A stretch of DNA of 64,000 nucleotides, from NCBI GenBank assembly GCA_035048495.1, contig CM068545.1, positions 14,839,702 through 14,903,701 on the forward strand, read 5' to 3'. Made by a program: the position numbers and the translations under genes. Within the stretch, counting starts at the first letter, position 1. Every line of letters starts with the position of its first letter. Shown one piece after another: positions 55,704 through 64,000 of the stretch. This DNA comes from Euptelea pleiosperma (lineage: Eukaryota; Streptophyta; Magnoliopsida; Ranunculales; Eupteleaceae). Below the pieces are notes generated by a model. It made no database searches and was not told the origin of the DNA. It saw only the letters and a list, made by a program, of their open reading frames with translations.

Positions 55704-56825
55704 ATGTCGACTTTGAATGAGTCGGGCAAGTCAAATGCGTCCTCCGGGGCTCCCGTGACTACTATTTCAGCCCCAATGCCGTTTGAAAACCCTAGTTTGC
55801 AGATCACCACTACCAAGCTGGCTGGAAAAAATTATTTGGAGTGGTCTAGAGCTGCAAAAATGTTTATTGGTGGACGCGGGAAACAAGGGTACATTACTGG
55901 GCGATTACAAGCACCCGCCGAGACCGATCCTACATTTGAACAATGGGAAACAGGTAATCTAGCGGGTATGTCATGGCTACTCAATTCTATGGAGTCCCAC
56001 ATTAGCAGAAGATTCATGTTTTTTTCCACGGCCAAGGAGATCTGGGATGCAGCAGCCCAGACTTATTCACAGCAGCAGAATGTCGCCCGTGTGTATCAGT
56101 TACGCCAGAGCATTGCCACTTTTTGTCAAGGGGATTTGCCCTTGGCGGATTATTTTGCTAGGCTCCGTGGTATGTGGGAAGAACTTGATTATTATCAGGT
56201 CTTTACCCCTAAGTGCCCAGAGGATGGTTTACAGTATCGAAAGTTGGTTGAACAAAACCGTACATATGAGTTCCTTGTCGGCTTGAATGCCGATTTTGAG
56301 TTAGCCCGTGTTCAGTTACTCAATAAAGATACCTTGCCATCCCTCAATCAGGTATATGCATATGTTCAGAGTGATGACAGCCGCAGAGATATAACGTCTC
56401 CTTCTCCTGTTCATGAAAAGTCCGCCTTGGCTGCCTTCCCGCCTGCTTCCAAGCCTCCTAAGTCTAAAACCTCGGTCGTCAACGGTGGCACCAAAGGGGG
56501 TCCTCCACCTACTTGTGCTCATTGTGGCAAGAAAGGCCACACCAGGGATCGGTGTTGGAGCTTACATGTTTGTGAGGGGTGTGGTCGTAAAGGCCACAGC
56601 AAGGATAGGTGCTACCATATTTATGGCCGACCACCACAACTACCTGGGACTCCCACTACTGCTCATAGTGCGACTATGGATTCTACACCGGGGTCTCCGC
56701 CCCCCTATACTGCTGCGCCTCAACCTTTTGCCTCCACACCACCCTTCTCTAGAGATGAGATAGAGAACTTGCGACGCTTTATGGCCCAACTAGATGGGCC
56801 TGCTGCCACTTCTACGTTCGCATAG
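55704..56825 (+). CDS. Copia gag (UBN2-type) with two CCHC knuckles
   Basis: The gag protein packages the element RNA. It begins MSTLNESGKSNASSGAPV, and the capsid region runs through TKLAGKNYLEWSRAAKMFI, FEQWETGNLAGMSWLLNSME and QQQNVARVYQLRQSIATF. Two zinc knuckles near residues 270-300 read CAHCGKKGHTRDRC and CEGCGRKGHSKDRC. It ends at a TAG at 56823. The protease frame continues directly after that TAG in the same frame, so the stop is either a mutation or a gag/pol readthrough signal. The ATG at 55704 is chosen because the family-like sequence starts there; an upstream in-frame ATG at 55656 is less likely. Confidence 0.9.
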   Translation: MSTLNESGKSNASSGAPVTTISAPMPFENPSLQITTTKLAGKNYLEWSRAAKMFIGGRGKQGYITGRLQAPAETDPTFEQWETGNLAGMSWLLNSMESHISRRFMFFSTAKEIWDAAAQTYSQQQNVARVYQLRQSIATFCQGDLPLADYFARLRGMWEELDYYQVFTPKCPEDGLQYRKLVEQNRTYEFLVGLNADFELARVQLLNKDTLPSLNQVYAYVQSDDSRRDITSPSPVHEKSALAAFPPASKPPKSKTSVVNGGTKGGPPPTCAHCGKKGHTRDRCWSLHVCEGCGRKGHSKDRCYHIYGRPPQLPGTPTTAHSATMDSTPGSPPPYTAAPQPFASTPPFSRDEIENLRRFMAQLDGPAATSTFA

Positions 56826-57197
56826 TCAGGTATCATCAGCTCTGCCAACCTTGTCTCTGCTTCCGCTTCCACTTCTAGTTCACCCTGGATCATTGATTCA
56901 GGGGCTTCAGAGCATATGACCGGTATGTCATCTTCTTTTTCCTCATATTCCGTTTGTTCTGGTGCGGATAAAGTCTGCATTGCCGATGGTACTCTTTCCT
57001 CTGTTTCGGGGAAAGGTCGTGTCACCCTCTCTTCCTGCTTATCTTTATCTTCAGTTCTTCATGTTCCCAAATTTGCCACTAACCTATTATCCGTTAGTTC
57101 TCTTACGAAGAATCTTAACTGTTGTGCAACCTTTTTTTCCTTCTCATTGTGTGTTTCAGGATTTGGCCACGAGGAGGACGATTGGCACTGGACGTGA
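56826..57197 (+). pseudogene. Copia protease domain, frame-shifted at its end
   Basis: Same frame as gag after the TAG. The aspartic protease active site reads WIIDSGASEHMTG, followed by LSSVLHVPKFATNLLSVSSL. At a seven-T run (57132-57138) the reading moves out of register: the frame gives FSFSLC and then a stop at 57197, while the family sequence (SHCVFQDLATRRTIGTGREVG) carries on in the next frame. Confidence 0.85.
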
Positions 57198-59454
57198 AGT
57201 GGGTGGTCTCTATCTCTTGGATGCGACTCCTATAGCCTCTGCAGCCCTTCAGTCTAGTAGTCTTAGCAATAGTGTCAATAAAGAGCATATTATGTCTTGG
57301 CATGCTCGTTTAGGTCATGTTTCATTTCTTTATTTACGCATGTTATTTCCTGAGTTGTTTAAGTCGGTGTCCATTTCAGATCTTCATTGTGAGGTCTGTG
57401 CATTGTCCAAGCATTGTCGAACGACTTTTCCCCCTCGTGGTAATAAAAGTTTATCTATTTTTGACATTGTTCATACTGATGTTTGGGGTCCATCCCCTAT
57501 TACTTCCTTCTTTGGCTATCGATATTTTGTTTCTTTTGTGGATGATTTTTCTCGCTGCACATGGATATTTGTTATGAAGTCAAAAGATGAGGTTTACTCT
57601 ATCTTCAAACAGTTTCACAAAATGGTTCTCACTCAGTTTGGAACATGCATCAAAACTTTTCGATCTAATCAAGGCGGAGAGTACGTGTATGGGGGTCTGC
57701 AGACGTACTTGGCCGAACATGGCATTGAACATCAAAATTCATGTGCCTTCACTCCACAACAGAATGGCGTTGCCGAGCGGAAAAATAGACACTTGTTGGA
57801 AGTGGCTCGTGCCCTTCTGTTGTGGCACCATGTTCCTAAAACATATTGGTCTGATGCAGTTCTCCTTGCCGCTCACTTAATCAATCGTATGCCATCTCGC
57901 TCTCTCAAATTTCATACTCTGTACCACTTGCTGCGTCCTGAGAGTCCTTCTTTTCTGGTTTCCCCAAAGATCTTCGGCTGCGTCTGTTATGTTCACATCC
58001 TTGGTCCGAATCGCACCAAGTTGGATCCAAAAGCCTTGAAATGTGTCTTTTTGGGTTACTCTTCGACCCATAAAGGCTATAAATGTTTTCATCCCCCCTC
58101 TCGTAAGCGGTTCATCACCATGGATGTCACCTTTTTGGAGTCGGCCTCTTATTTTCCCAGTAATACTCCTGCCTTTCTTCAGGGGGAGCATCTTAGTCGT
58201 GAGGAAATGCATGTCTCATCTGATCCTGTTTCTCTGCCATTGGCTATGGATGCTCTTGACAATGGTCCTAATCCGACCATGATTGACACTATTGACAGGG
58301 GTACTGACAAGCAGGGGGAGCTGCAGGTGTACTCAAGGCGTCGTCTGACAGGGAAACAGATTACCACTGAACTCCAGGGCCAACAGTCATCCTCAGAGGA
58401 TCTAGGTAACCCTATTTCTAGCTTTATTCCTTCCTCTTCTTGTGATAGTGGCTCTGACCTTCCTATTGCTCTTAGGAAGGGGAAGAGATCTTGTACCCAA
58501 CATCCAATTGCTAATTTTGTTTCGTATGATAATCGATCTCCGTCATACAAATCCTTTGTTACCTCGTTATCCTCTGTTGCTCTTCCTTCATCTGTAACAG
58601 AAGCTCTGAAGCATCCTAGGTGGAAAGAAGCAATGTATGAAGAGATGAATGCGTTAAAAAAAAATAGCACGTGGGAGTTGGTAGACTCGCCAAGAGGTAA
58701 GAAACCCGTTGGATGCAAATGGGTCTACACTGTGAAATGCAAGCCTGATGGTTCAGTGGATCGGTACAAGGCAAGATTGGTGGCAAAAGGCTACTCTCAG
58801 ACTTATGGGATAGACTACAAGGAGACATTTGCTCATGTAGCTAAGCTCAATTCCATCAGGGTTATCCTTTCCCTTGCCGCAAATCAGTCTTGGCCACTAT
58901 TTCAGCTCGACGTCAAGAATGCTTTCCTTTATGGGGATCTTAAGGAAGAAGTGTATATGCTGCCCCTTCCTGGCTTTCAACTTTCTGGGGATGAACAGAA
59001 AGTATGCAAGCTTCAGAAAACTTTGTATGGCTTGAAACAATCACCGAGAGCGTGGTTCGAGCGCTTTAGTGGGGCAGTCAAACGAATAGGGTATAGTCAG
59101 AGTCAAGCTGATCATACTTTGTTCATCAGACGTGACAGGGAGGCTATGACGGTTTTGATTGTATATGTCGACGATATCATTGTTACGGGTAATTGTATTG
59201 CAGAAATAACCCGGTTGAAGGAGTTCTTGGCTTTGGAATTTGAGATCAAGGATCTGGGTACATTGACGTACTTTCTGGGGATAGAAGTTGCGAGATCCAA
59301 TAAAGGAATCTTCATCTCACAAAGGAAATATGTGTTGGACCTACTGCAGGATACTGGTATGCTAGGGGCTCGACCTGTTGACACACCCATTGAGGCAAAT
59401 CATAGAGATGGTCAGTCAGGGGAGTCTCTAGAGGATGTGAGTAGCTTTCAGTGA
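57139..59454 (+). pseudogene. Copia integrase and reverse transcriptase
   Basis: The open frame is in the next register. The pre-integrase zinc region has HIMSWHARLGHVS and CEVCALSKHC. The integrase core has the first Asp in DIVHTDVWGP, but the second, normally in SDNGGE, is Asn here (RSNQGGE, codon 57667-57669); the Glu block PQQNGVAERKNRHLLE is present. The RT starts near 58680 (KKPVGCKWVYTVK), with RYKARLVAKGY, FQLDVKNAFLYGDL, LYGLKQSPRAW and the catalytic YVDDIIVTG at 59164. It ends at a TGA (59452-59454) inside the conserved SFQ-LVGRLIYL block, most simply a CGA to TGA change. Confidence 0.92.
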
Positions 59455-60117
59455 TTGGTGGGGAGACTTATATACCTAGCTCATACTCGCCCCGATATTG
59501 CATATGCGGTGAGTGTAGTTAGCCAATACATGCATTCCCCCCGTACTACACATTTGGAAGCCGCATACAAGATTTTGCGGTACTTAAAATCTTCCCCATG
59601 CCGTGGCTTACTATTCAGCCATCAGGGCCACATGCGTGTGGAGGGTTTCACAGATGTTGATTGGGCAGGAGCCCAAGATGATAGGCGCTCTACATCAGGA
59701 TATTGTACTTTTGTGGGAGGAAATTTGGTTACATGGCGAAGTAAAAAACAACAGGTTGTTGCACGTTCGAGTGCCGAAGCTGGGTTCCGATCAATGGCCC
59801 ATGGGGTCTGTGAGTTACTGTGGCTTAAACTGTTACTTGGAGAACTCAGTTTCCCCGTAGAATGGTCCATGTCATTATACTGTGACAACAAGGCGGCGAT
59901 AAGTATTGCCCACAACCCAGTTCAACATGACAGGACCAAACACATCGAGGTGGACCGTCACTTTATTCGTGAAAAAGTGACATCGGGAGTGATCTGCACA
60001 CCCTTTGTTCCTACATCTGATCAACTAGCAGACATTCTTACGAAAGGCGTTGCAGCAGCTCCGTTTACTGAGTGCTTGAGCAAGTTGGGCTTGATTGATA
60101 TCTACGTCCCAACTTGA
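59455..60117 (+). pseudogene. Copia RNase H, downstream of nonsense codon
   Basis: Same frame as the RT. It reads RLIYLAHTRPDIAYAVSVVS, DVDWAGAQDDRRSTSGYCTF, WRSKKQQVVARSSAEAGFR, YCDNKAAISIAHNPVQHDRT, KHIEVDRHFIREKV, then DQLADILTKG and the end, LIDIYVPT, just before the polypurine tract. The catalytic acids appear retained. AEAEY/F is altered to AEAGF. Confidence 0.9.
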
Positions 60118-60124
60118 GGGGGAG

Positions 60125-60314
60125 TGTTGAAGGACCTCTATTATTATAGATTGTTTAGTGTCTTTATGGTTTTATTTTCTTACTTTTGTAAGGGCCCACA
60201 CTTATTAATATAAATAAGATTCATTGGGGTGTGTGTAGGGAAAAACACACGTAACCCCTCTCTTCTCTCTTCTCTTTCCTCTTTCCCTCTACAGTACAAG
60301 ACTTGATTTCAACT
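60125..60314 (+). repeat. Copia 3' LTR (190 bp)
   Basis: TGTTGAAGGACC...GATTTCAACT, then the duplication ATGAC. Confidence 0.95.
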
Positions 60315-60323
60315 ATGACAACA

Positions 60324-61320
60324 CTCCCCCTCAAGTTGGTGCGTATATATTTATCATGCTCAACTTGCTGACACATCACATGTATAGTTGATTACTATTA
60401 ACTCCCTTAGTGAATACATCTGCTACTTGCTCATCAGTCTTCACAAAATGATTGCAAACTTCTCCGTAAACAATCTTCTCTTGTATCCACTTCAATGTGC
60501 TTTGCTCGATCATGTTGAATTGGATTACAAGCAATACTTATTGATGTCTTGTTATCACAATGCAAGCTTACTGAGCCAATGATAGGCAATCCCAGTTTAG
60601 TCACTAAGATCTTCAACCACAACATTTTGCACAAGCCACGAGTCATAGCTCGAAACTCATCCTCTGCACTGGATCGTGCAACCACAAGTTATTTCTTGCT
60701 TCTCCATGTCATAACGTTACCCCCAACAAATGTGCAGTACCCTGATGTGGATCTTTTGTCATCCTTGGCACCTGCCCAATCTACATCTGTGTATGACTCC
60801 ACTCTCATGTGACCATTTCTTTTCAAGAAAATGTCCGCTACTAGGGGAGGATTTGAGATGCCTCAAAACCATGTGCGCCTCCAAATGAATGTCTCTAGGT
60901 GAGTGCATATACTGATTTTTCACACTAACCGCATATGCAACGTCTAGTCTGGTCAAAGAGAGATAAATCAGCCTCCCGACTAGTCTCTGAAAGCTCTCAA
61001 TGTCCTTCAATAACTCACCACTTGCTTCACCCAACTTGTGATTCAGTTCTATAGGGGTGTCCACGGGTTTGGCCCCTAATTTTTTAGTGTCCTTTAGTAG
61101 ATCATGGACATACTTCTTTTGAGAGATGAAGATCCCCTGACTTGATCTTGCAACCTCTATGCCCAGAAAATATTTTAGGGGTCCTAGATCCTTTGTCTCA
61201 AACTTGTCAGCTAGATATTTTTTAAGCCTTCTTCAACATCATTGCCAGTCACAATGATATCATCCACATACAATAAGTGCAGTGGTGCTCTTCCCATGAT
61301 GCCTCACAAACAATGTATGA
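60324..61320 (-). pseudogene. Minus-strand Copia RT C-terminus and RNase H
   Basis: Minus-strand reading: an RT end block (LYVDDIIVTGND-like, then FISQKKYVHDLL near 61110), VDTPIELNHKLGEASGELL, SFQRLVGRLIYLSLTRLDVA, then RNase H ARSSAEDEFRAMTRGLCKML and LHCDNKTSISIACNPIQHD. It ends in broken frames before the polypurine tract. Here the SFQRLVGRLIYL block has Arg where the young copy has a stop. Confidence 0.8.
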
Positions 61321-61720
61321 TCAGCCTGGCTTTGGGTATAATCCAGATCCTGAAAGATAAAATGAAGGATAGAAGGTGACGGAACAATTAAGTGCTTCTG
61401 TCAATTTACTAACAGACATTAGATTGAAAGGAAATTTAGGAGCATATAAAATAGTAGATGATAAAGACAAAGAAGATGATAGAGCAACAATGCCAATACT
61501 AGACACCCTAGAGGTAGCGCCATTAGCAAGAGTAACATATTGAGAAGACTTAGACGGAGAGGGTAAAAACGCATACGGGGAGCCATCCATATGGTCTAAA
61601 GCTCTTGAATCAATACTCCAAGGGGTGCTAGTGGTAGTAACACGAGAAATACCTGATCGGGCTAGAGTAGCAGTGAAGCTAGAGGAAGCAACACTGTTGG
61701 GTCTTCATCAACTTCGAATA
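61321..61720 (-). pseudogene. Minus-strand Copia protease
   Basis: Minus strand: SIDSRALDHMDGSPYAF-like text (Asp-Ser-Gly changed to Asp-Ser-Arg), YVTLANGATSRVSSIGIVAL, LSSTILYAPKFPFNLMSVSK and ALNCSVTFYPSFY. After it the integrase is missing and RT follows directly. Confidence 0.7.
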
Positions 61721-61739
61721 ATATTTCCGAGAGATGGAT

Positions 61740-62170
61740 ATAATATCATATGTAATAGGCACATAAGGAATTGTAGAGTCTTGTGAATCAACCCCATCAC
61801 CTGTCAAAGATACACCGTCATGACTAGGAAAAGTACCTCTTCCAGAGCAAGAAAAAGGACCAGAGCCTGCAAATGCGGAATTATCTGTAGTGACAAAGCT
61901 AGGGGTAGATAAAAGAGAGACCCATTGAAGGCGAGGGTATACTTTACCAACAAAGGAAGCTCTTTGCTGCTAAGAATTTGAGCTCTCACAAGCTCATATT
62001 CAAACTTAAGGTCAAACAGAAACTTGGTAACTCTGTACTCTTTGCATTGCCGAAACTAGACTTTTGGATCATTAGTAATTGGTTGGTATACATTTAGTTC
62101 ATCAATTATGCCCCGCGAGCAAGCATAATCTTCACCAATAGTGATGCGGACAACAAATCAGGACTTGGGC
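61740..62170 (-). pseudogene. Minus-strand Copia gag remnant
   Basis: Minus strand: DELNVYQPITNDPKV, FRQCKEYRVTKFLFDLKFEY, VRAQILSSKELP and a low-complexity Ser/Gly/Phe linker. The N-terminal half of gag is absent; sequence homology fades at about 62170. Confidence 0.6.
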
Positions 62171-63529
62171 CTAGGCCTGTTCCCTTTAAACGGCGTCAAC
62201 GTTGTCTTTAAATAAGTGGGACATCTCCCACAATAGATGGCAGCTTTGTAATTTCTTATTAGTTGTCTCGTTGTTCTTGGCATTTCACTTAAAACTCTTG
62301 TAAATCTCAACCCTCGATTTGATCCAAGGATGGAGATTATATTAGGGTTTTCTTTTCTTCTTTAAGTACTTTGTAAAAACCCTAGTTCAGGGACTAATGA
62401 AATTTTGATGAATAATGAAGAAAAAGATGATGCTCGTATGCATCATTTCCCCTTAATGGGTTTGGTGTGAGACCAAGGGAGAGATTCGCACACGTTTCTA
62501 GGTATTTCTTTGATCTTTGGCTTGAATCTTCTTCTCTTATCCCCATTCTTGAGTCTTTTTCGTTCTTTTACTATTCACGTTACTGTTCACAGAAACCTAC
62601 CCCATCAAGCAATACAGCAACCCACCGTGCTACTGCCAGCCCATTACACCCTCATACAGCTGTCACCATTATCCCCAGACCTACAATACCTGCTGCCATA
62701 CCTATTTATTCCCTTAACCTACCCACCGACCCATTCACAAGTCTAGAACCCCTAGGACCTTAAACCCTTCAACCTCCCACCTACACAACCCTTCCATATT
62801 GCTGCCACCACCTGCATAGAACACTTTATTGCTGCCACCACCTGCATATGTCTCAAATCTGTAACCTGCACACCTGTATGTGTCACATATGCAACCGCCA
62901 GCCCCTCCCACAGCCTCTACACTTGCCACTCCCTTCTCAGCCTACATAAGCGCAGGCGCCATTCATACCCCTCTCCTTCACTCACCGAAACCCTACTTTA
63001 GTCTTAAACCAGTCTCTCATACCCCCAATAAATATACCCACCCCCCATGTTTACCCATATTTTGATATGCATATGCACATGTGTGGACTGTAATAACTGT
63101 TGGGAATTGATTTTAAAGCTTCTTTCATGCGATTGAGACATCACCTTGATCCATGCTCACTATTGCTTGCTTTGTACATTGAATTGGACCTTAGCCGTTC
63201 TTTAAATCCTAAAGTAGGTACAAAGAAAATTCATATGGATTGATTGGCTGATCCTAAGCTCTTTTGTTGGGAGTTCCATCTTCAGTTAGATCTGTGCCGT
63301 TAAAGCGACGGGTCTAACATTGTGGGATTGTGTGAAGGCCTAACATTAGTAAGATTCATTTGCTTGAATTCTGAATATGTGCCTGTGATTAGCATGGAGA
63401 TTTATGTTCTTATCGTTCTTAATGATTTCTTGTTAATCTCAGCTTAATATTTTAGGCCATCACGTCTGTCCTACGTCGAAGAGTCTTGTCTCCTTGTTGT
63501 AGTGCAAAAAAAATCCTAAAATAACTGAA
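62171..63529. other. Unassigned intron or repeat DNA
   Basis: Includes a GTACTTTGTAAAAACCCTAG...AATAATGAAGAAAAAGATG stretch reminiscent of an LTR end, a C-rich low-complexity part at 62590-63060 with a doubled TTGCTGCCACCACCTGCATA (62808 and 62829), and A/T-rich sequence. No gene identified. Confidence 0.4.
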
Positions 63530-63860
63530 AGTCGTGTGAAATTCTTTTCACCAGAATACATGTCTCACACTGTTTATCATATTTCCTTTGCTATATCGAG
63601 GAACATAACATTGACACTAATCAGTGGATCCATACTGTTCCACAACTAGGTCATAATCTTAGCATTCTCACGAGCCCATTCTTCATCATTTTTATCAGTT
63701 GCAGCAAGTTGTTGTTTAGTTAAATAACAAAGTTTTCCTCTAGCTATGAGAAAAACTTGTACAAATTTTGACTAGGGAACATACTTATTTCCATTACGTT
63801 TAATGAAAGTCATCTGGGACATAAATAAATCAAAAGCCACCAAATTGGGTTTGAAATGCC
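63530..63860 (-). pseudogene. Copia gag N-terminal remnant
   Basis: Minus strand: MTFIKRNGNKYVP, FVQVFLIARGKLCYLTKQQL, ATDKNDEEWARENAKIMT, then LWNSMDPLISVNVMFLDIAK and MYSGEKNF. This is the UBN2 gag pattern (NGxNYxxWxxxxxxxxRGKLxxLT...W...NxMIMxWLWNSMxP). Several in-frame stops. May belong to the same old element as the RNase H remnant at 54190-54607. Confidence 0.75.
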
Positions 63861-64000
63861 CAGAGAAGGTATTCGATACCTGTGATTTCCACTGGAGGGC
63901 CCCGGAGGCTGTTCTCTAACTTGCGATGTTGACTAGGGAGCCCAGGGAAGAATTTGATACCAATAAATTACTTTAACAGAGCAGACGACATGCTTTGAGG

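Larger units (their letters stand above)
54788..60314 (+). mobile_element. Young full-length Copia retrotransposon (defective)
   Basis: 5,527 bp with LTRs at 54788-54979 and 60125-60314, target duplication ATGAC at 54783-54787 and 60315-60319, primer site TGGTATCAGAGC at 54980 and polypurine tract GAGGGGGAG before the 3' LTR. The two LTRs differ by one substitution and one 2-bp indel, so insertion is recent. Domain order gag, protease, integrase, RT, RNase H is Copia type; short LTRs suggest the Ale lineage (inference). The polyprotein is broken in four ways (see the coding entries), so this copy cannot be autonomous. It lies in the SDE5 gene, same strand. Confidence 0.95.
54608..62170 (-). 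mobile_element. Internally deleted minus-strand Copia, split by a later insertion
   Basis: On the minus strand the order is gag (about 62170-61740), protease (61720-61321), direct fusion to the RT C-terminus (about 61310-61050), RNase H (61060-60330), polypurine tract (CTTGAGGGGGAG, 60335-60324) and 3' LTR (TGTTGTCATAG...AACCCTAACA). The LTR is cut in two: 60323-60320 and 54787-54608. The plus-strand Copia at 54788-60314 lies between, plus its target duplication. Integrase and most of RT are deleted and no 5' LTR was found. Dead. Confidence 0.8.

Noticed and set aside
58179..58718. 179-codon minus-strand frame
   Set aside because: Shadow of the Copia integrase-RT coding strand; no independent evidence.

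Overview
This is a stretch of a flowering-plant nuclear genome. Genes are interrupted by introns with GT/AG borders and plant-type UTRs. All recognisable genes are plant families, and most of the DNA is plant transposable elements (Tat-type Ty3 and Copia LTR retrotransposons, TRIMs, RTE and L1 LINEs, hAT-type MITEs and many long inverted-repeat elements). I cannot name the species. Nothing prokaryotic, organellar or viral was seen, and I found no credible new multi-gene system; the interest lies in how the transposable elements and genes are interleaved.

Layout, left to right, all main genes on the plus strand. (1) 404-18853: the 3' part of an MLO-type seven-transmembrane protein gene. Its last intron is about 15.7 kb and holds a reversed Tat fragment (5264-8144), itself hit by an RTE LINE and a TRIM, followed by a decayed full-structure Tat element (8145-18171) whose two LTRs each carry a different later insertion. 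(2) 20284-23932: a plastid-targeted CPBP (CAAX/Abi-type) intramembrane protease with four complete coding exons. (3) 26254-29153: a TSJT1/aluminium-induced-protein (DUF3700) gene whose third and fourth exons do not join in frame. (4) 29.2-43.1 kb: a gene-poor tract dominated by at least two families of roughly 300-400 bp inverted-repeat elements, with a possible decayed glycine-rich gene at 30.0-30.4 kb (minus strand), a 42-codon small-protein frame at 33604, a MITE and a probable SINE. (5) 43145 onward: TATA box, 5' UTR exon and the first three coding exons of an SDE5-like gene (a plant RNA-silencing factor). It runs to 52170 and must continue past the right edge.

The SDE5 introns hold a truncated Copia element, a TRIM with a perfect target duplication, an L1 RNase H relic, fresh tandem duplications and a stack of Copia elements at 54.2-62.2 kb. 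In that stack a young plus-strand Copia (54788-60314, LTRs nearly identical, target duplication ATGAC) sits a few bases inside the 3' LTR of an older, internally deleted minus-strand Copia, which in turn lies in a still older Copia RNase H remnant.

The host genes are not an operon and show no common pathway. SDE5 acts in small-RNA silencing, which normally restrains elements like those packed into its own introns.
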